Positions 62,265 through 64,000 of a DNA stretch of 64,000 bases are shown piece by piece. The notes below the pieces were generated by a model. The model worked only from the letters and a program-made list of their open reading frames with translations, did not search any database and was not told where the DNA came from. Each line of letters starts with the position of its first letter. The stretch's first letter is position 1. The stretch lies in assembly GCA_048267965.1 (NCBI GenBank), contig JBLWWK010000011.1:36743-100742 (forward strand), in the 5' to 3' direction. Made by a program: the position numbers and the translations under genes. Origin of the DNA: GCA-2705995 sp048267965 (lineage in GTDB: Bacteria; Bacteroidota; Bacteroidia; Flavobacteriales_G; Salibacteraceae).

Positions 62265-62980
62265 AAAAGTTTGTCTTTAGAAGGAGCTAAGTAAAAACGA
62301 TAAAAAATCAAACTGCAAAAGTTAGCCGGTATACGATTATTGACAGCTCTTGAAGTAGTGAGTAGATTTATTTCAAAACTACCACGAATACCAAAGGCAT
62401 GCCCAAAGCGGACATCCGAATCTTTGTCCTTAGGGAGAATGGAATAAGCTAAATCTATACCCACTCCGTATTTGATGTATTTAGTCTCCCAGGCATTGCC
62501 TTCCTGTATAAAAAAACGGCTATTCTCATTTGCTGTATCTCGCATTGTGGTATAATTAGCGAAAACATCTAACCCAACAGTCAAATAATGTTGATGCGAT
62601 GCCTCGCTTTTATAATCTCGCGTTATCGGTTTCCAATACGTCAATCCAATCGGTGAGGCTTGAAATCCACTTTCAGAAACGTAAAAGTTAGGTTGGCTCT
62701 CAGAGAGAAAGACAGACCTTGCAGAATACACACCTAAATGCACATCATAACTGAATTTAGATGATAATTCTCTTTGCAAGTTAAAAGTACTTTGAACCCC
62801 GTAAGAAGGAATCCCTTGCACGGTTGATGCTCTGGATCCGTCAATCGAAAGCATTCCTTCTAAGTTGCTAACCCCACCTATCCCCATATCTAAAGAGAGT
62901 TTAAGCTGAGCTACGGTAGAAAACCAACAACAAATTAACAGACCAACAAGAAGGAGGTATTTTGTTTTTATAATCATCAT
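62261..62980 (-). CDS. Exported protein of unknown function, possible outer-membrane barrel
   Basis: 239 aa. Signal peptide (MMIIKTKYLLLVGLLICC, cleavage likely after TVAQ), then alternating hydrophobic beta strands rich in aromatic residues (SYDVHLGVYSARSVFL, SPIGLTYWKPITRDY, YGVGIDLAYSIL) and a C-terminal FYRFYLAPSKDKLF. This pattern fits a small outer-membrane barrel of about 8-10 strands, but I recognise no family. The stop overlaps the FAD/Fe-S gene stop by four bases. Only 41 bases separate it from the split gene upstream, so they may be cotranscribed. Confidence 0.65.
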   Translation of the reverse strand: MMIIKTKYLLLVGLLICCWFSTVAQLKLSLDMGIGGVSNLEGMLSIDGSRASTVQGIPSYGVQSTFNLQRELSSKFSYDVHLGVYSARSVFLSESQPNFYVSESGFQASPIGLTYWKPITRDYKSEASHQHYLTVGLDVFANYTTMRDTANENSRFFIQEGNAWETKYIKYGVGIDLAYSILPKDKDSDVRFGHAFGIRGSFEINLLTTSRAVNNRIPANFCSLIFYRFYLAPSKDKLF

Positions 62981-63021
62981 TTTATAAAATTTTCGGAGTT
63001 AGCTATATGATGTTATTAAAA

Positions 63022-63207
63022 TTACTTAGCTGAAGCTGCTCCTCCTGCTGCAGCGACCGCACCTGCAATTATTGGAGTAGCTGCTCCTGCCGTAATTATC
63101 TCAAGAGCGACCGCACCACCAGCAACAAGAATTCCAGCTGCACCGCCTGTAAGAATGCCAATGGCGTCTCTAAAAACTCTTTTTAACCATGGTGGAATTC
63201 CTGCCAA
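63022..63207 (-). CDS. Gly/Ala-rich hydrophobic protein segment, likely 3' half of a frameshifted gene
   Basis: The frame is open on the minus strand from 63411 to the stop at 63022 (130 codons) but has no ATG and no GTG; the only usual alternative start is TTG at 63207, giving 61 aa. The first half is charged and polar (FWYQASINESSAYYEKANGD), then comes PPWLKRVFRDAIGI and a Gly/Ala-rich hydrophobic stretch of about 45 residues with GxxxG spacing, ending GGAASAK. Best read as the C-terminal part of the protein whose N-terminus is encoded at 63399-63755. A -1 shift (or one added A at the AAAA near 63414) joins them. Function unknown. Confidence 0.5.
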   Translation of the reverse strand: MAGIPPWLKRVFRDAIGILTGGAAGILVAGGAVALEIITAGAATPIIAGAVAAAGGAASAK

Positions 63208-63398
63208 ATCAGAATCAGCTGGAGATATAGAATCCCCATTTGCCTTTTCGTAATAAGCTGAACTTTCGTTAATGGAGGCCTGATACCAAAAAGCTACGCT
63301 TGCCCTTACATCTACAGAAACCTTTAAAGGTATAATTTTTTCACCTTCTTCAATAGCCTGATCGTTGATTATATTATTTTCAAGGACTAATAGCCTGT

Positions 63399-63755
63399 CT
63401 AAGATGTTCTTTTATTGAAAGTTGAATCTGAAAGTAAAACATTCTTTATTTCTATCAATTTCTGCTTTTGCATTTGATTTATCTGCTCAATAGCCTCTTG
63501 GTAATCAAGATTCCTGCTGAATTCCTTTAGCTCAAGAAATTTTCTCTCATAACTAAGAAAGTCATTGATTGTTGGCAGTTTTAGGTCTTTTCCTGAGTTC
63601 AGGATTTCCAAATTTGAATATGCACATTGTAAAGCGACTTTGTACCGCAGCGCTCCATTATCATATAAAGTTTCATCTACTGACAGAAGGGTTGAATACA
63701 GCGATGGAACCTGATTGTGAATCTGTCCAGTGATTTCAAGTTGATGGTAAAACAT
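63399..63755 (-). CDS. Protein of unknown function, likely 5' half of a frameshifted gene
   Basis: 118 aa from the ATG at 63755; an in-frame stop lies just upstream. Helical and charged, with heptad-like EFSRNLDYQEAIEQINQMQK; no signal peptide. It ends FNKRTS and stop at 63399, while the minus-strand frame one base away stays open for another 126 codons. With one extra A in the AAAA run the joined product would be about 245 aa and end in the Gly/Ala-rich segment. I recognise no family. Confidence 0.55.
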   Translation of the reverse strand: MFYHQLEITGQIHNQVPSLYSTLLSVDETLYDNGALRYKVALQCAYSNLEILNSGKDLKLPTINDFLSYERKFLELKEFSRNLDYQEAIEQINQMQKQKLIEIKNVLLSDSTFNKRTS

Positions 63756-63880
63756 GATTTTTTAATATTAAAATCCACATTGTTTGATGCTTTTTCTTCC
63801 ATTAAAGTTAATTCCCCTTATATTAATCCCCAGCAGATCCTGTGGCATAGGGAGCTCTTGCTTTCACTTGCAATTCGAAC

Positions 63881-63918
63881 GGTTCCTACAAAAAAACACA
63901 CTAGCTACTGTAGGAACC
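63881..63918. repeat. Inverted pair of the 9-mer GGTTCCTAC / GTAGGAACC in non-coding DNA
   Basis: GGTTCCTAC (63881-63889) and GTAGGAACC (63910-63918) face each other across 20 bases. They are exact copies of a 9-mer that occurs 19 times in the window, mostly inside genes. The surrounding 245 bases (63756-64000) hold no convincing gene: short open frames are present on both strands but show no family features. The pair could form a nine-base stem. Confidence 0.6.
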
Positions 63919-64000
63919 ATTTATCGTTATGCAAAAAAGATAGAACAAATGAGAAGCTATACAGCCAGTAGAACTCTTACTTAATGCCTTCGTGTAGCTA

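Noticed and set aside
63408..63420. Programmed -1 frameshift signal in the split gene
   Set aside because: The site has only four A and no classic X-XXY-YYZ heptamer or clear downstream stem, so I do not claim programmed shifting; mutation or sequence error is simpler.
63717..63984. Two overlapping + strand open frames at the right edge
   Set aside because: They run antisense over the start of the minus-strand unknown gene, disagree in frame and show no recognisable motif.
1..64000. Search for tRNA and rRNA genes, CRISPR arrays and insertion sequences
   Set aside because: No GGTTCGA-type T-loop with cloverleaf, no regularly spaced repeats and no transposase motif was found. The GTAGGAACC 9-mer is irregularly spaced, so it is not a CRISPR array.

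Overview
The window looks like chromosomal DNA of a marine or environmental member of the Bacteroidota, most likely order Flavobacteriales; I cannot name the genus. Evidence: C-terminal type IX secretion (T9SS) sorting domains on three large secreted proteins; GWxTD, DUF4290 and DUF983 proteins; genes without Shine-Dalgarno sequences; promoters of the Bacteroidota form TTG-N19/20-TAnnTTTG; zinc-free forms of S4, S14 and L36; a MurA with Asp in place of the usual Cys; and the gene order rplQ-carA-eno-gltA downstream of the ribosomal cluster. I see no tRNA, rRNA, CRISPR, insertion sequence or prophage.

Layout. 1-5.4 kb (+): 3' part of rmuC, a GWxTD lipoprotein, rlmB and a T9SS-secreted M1 peptidase, all overlapping or abutting. 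5.4-9.3 kb (-): gltA, eno, carA. 9.3-26.1 kb (-): one long ribosomal cluster, read from a strong promoter at about 26.2 kb through rpsL-rpsG-fusA-rpsJ and the S10, spc and alpha gene sets to rplQ, where a terminator lies. 26.4-31.2 kb (+): a UvrD/PcrA helicase, DUF4290, murA and a TlpA-type lipoprotein. 31.3-37.5 kb (+): grpE-dnaJ, then a coupled ABC exporter pair, a Ppx/GppA protein and a sigma-54-activator-like response regulator without a DNA-binding domain. 37.6-44.5 kb (+): two giant tandem T9SS paralogues. 44.6-53.7 kb: alaS, an M23 peptidase with a MerR regulator, hldD-like, fabD, DUF983, a secreted unknown and an orphan histidine kinase. 53.8-62.3 kb: a phenylacetate (paa) cluster with paaE-paaN leftward and paaABCD plus a large FAD/Fe-S dehydrogenase rightward from a shared promoter region. 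62.3-64 kb (-): a possible accessory patch with an exported unknown and a gene apparently split by a frameshift.

How the genes work together. PaaA, B, C, D and E would form the epoxidase that attacks phenylacetyl-CoA and PaaN would oxidise the ring-opened aldehyde. The CoA ligase, ring hydrolase and beta-oxidation genes are not here, and neither is a PaaX or PaaR regulator. The paaA-paaE intergenic region carries two different inverted repeats, each next to one of the two promoters.

The most unusual signal is not a gene. The 9-mer GTAGGAACC (or its complement GGTTCCTAC) occurs 19 times by my manual scan, far more often than base composition predicts, in several reading frames and also outside genes. 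Other points of interest are the split Gly/Ala-rich gene at the right end, the paa operator candidates, the HTH-less sigma-54-type regulator and the tandem T9SS giants.
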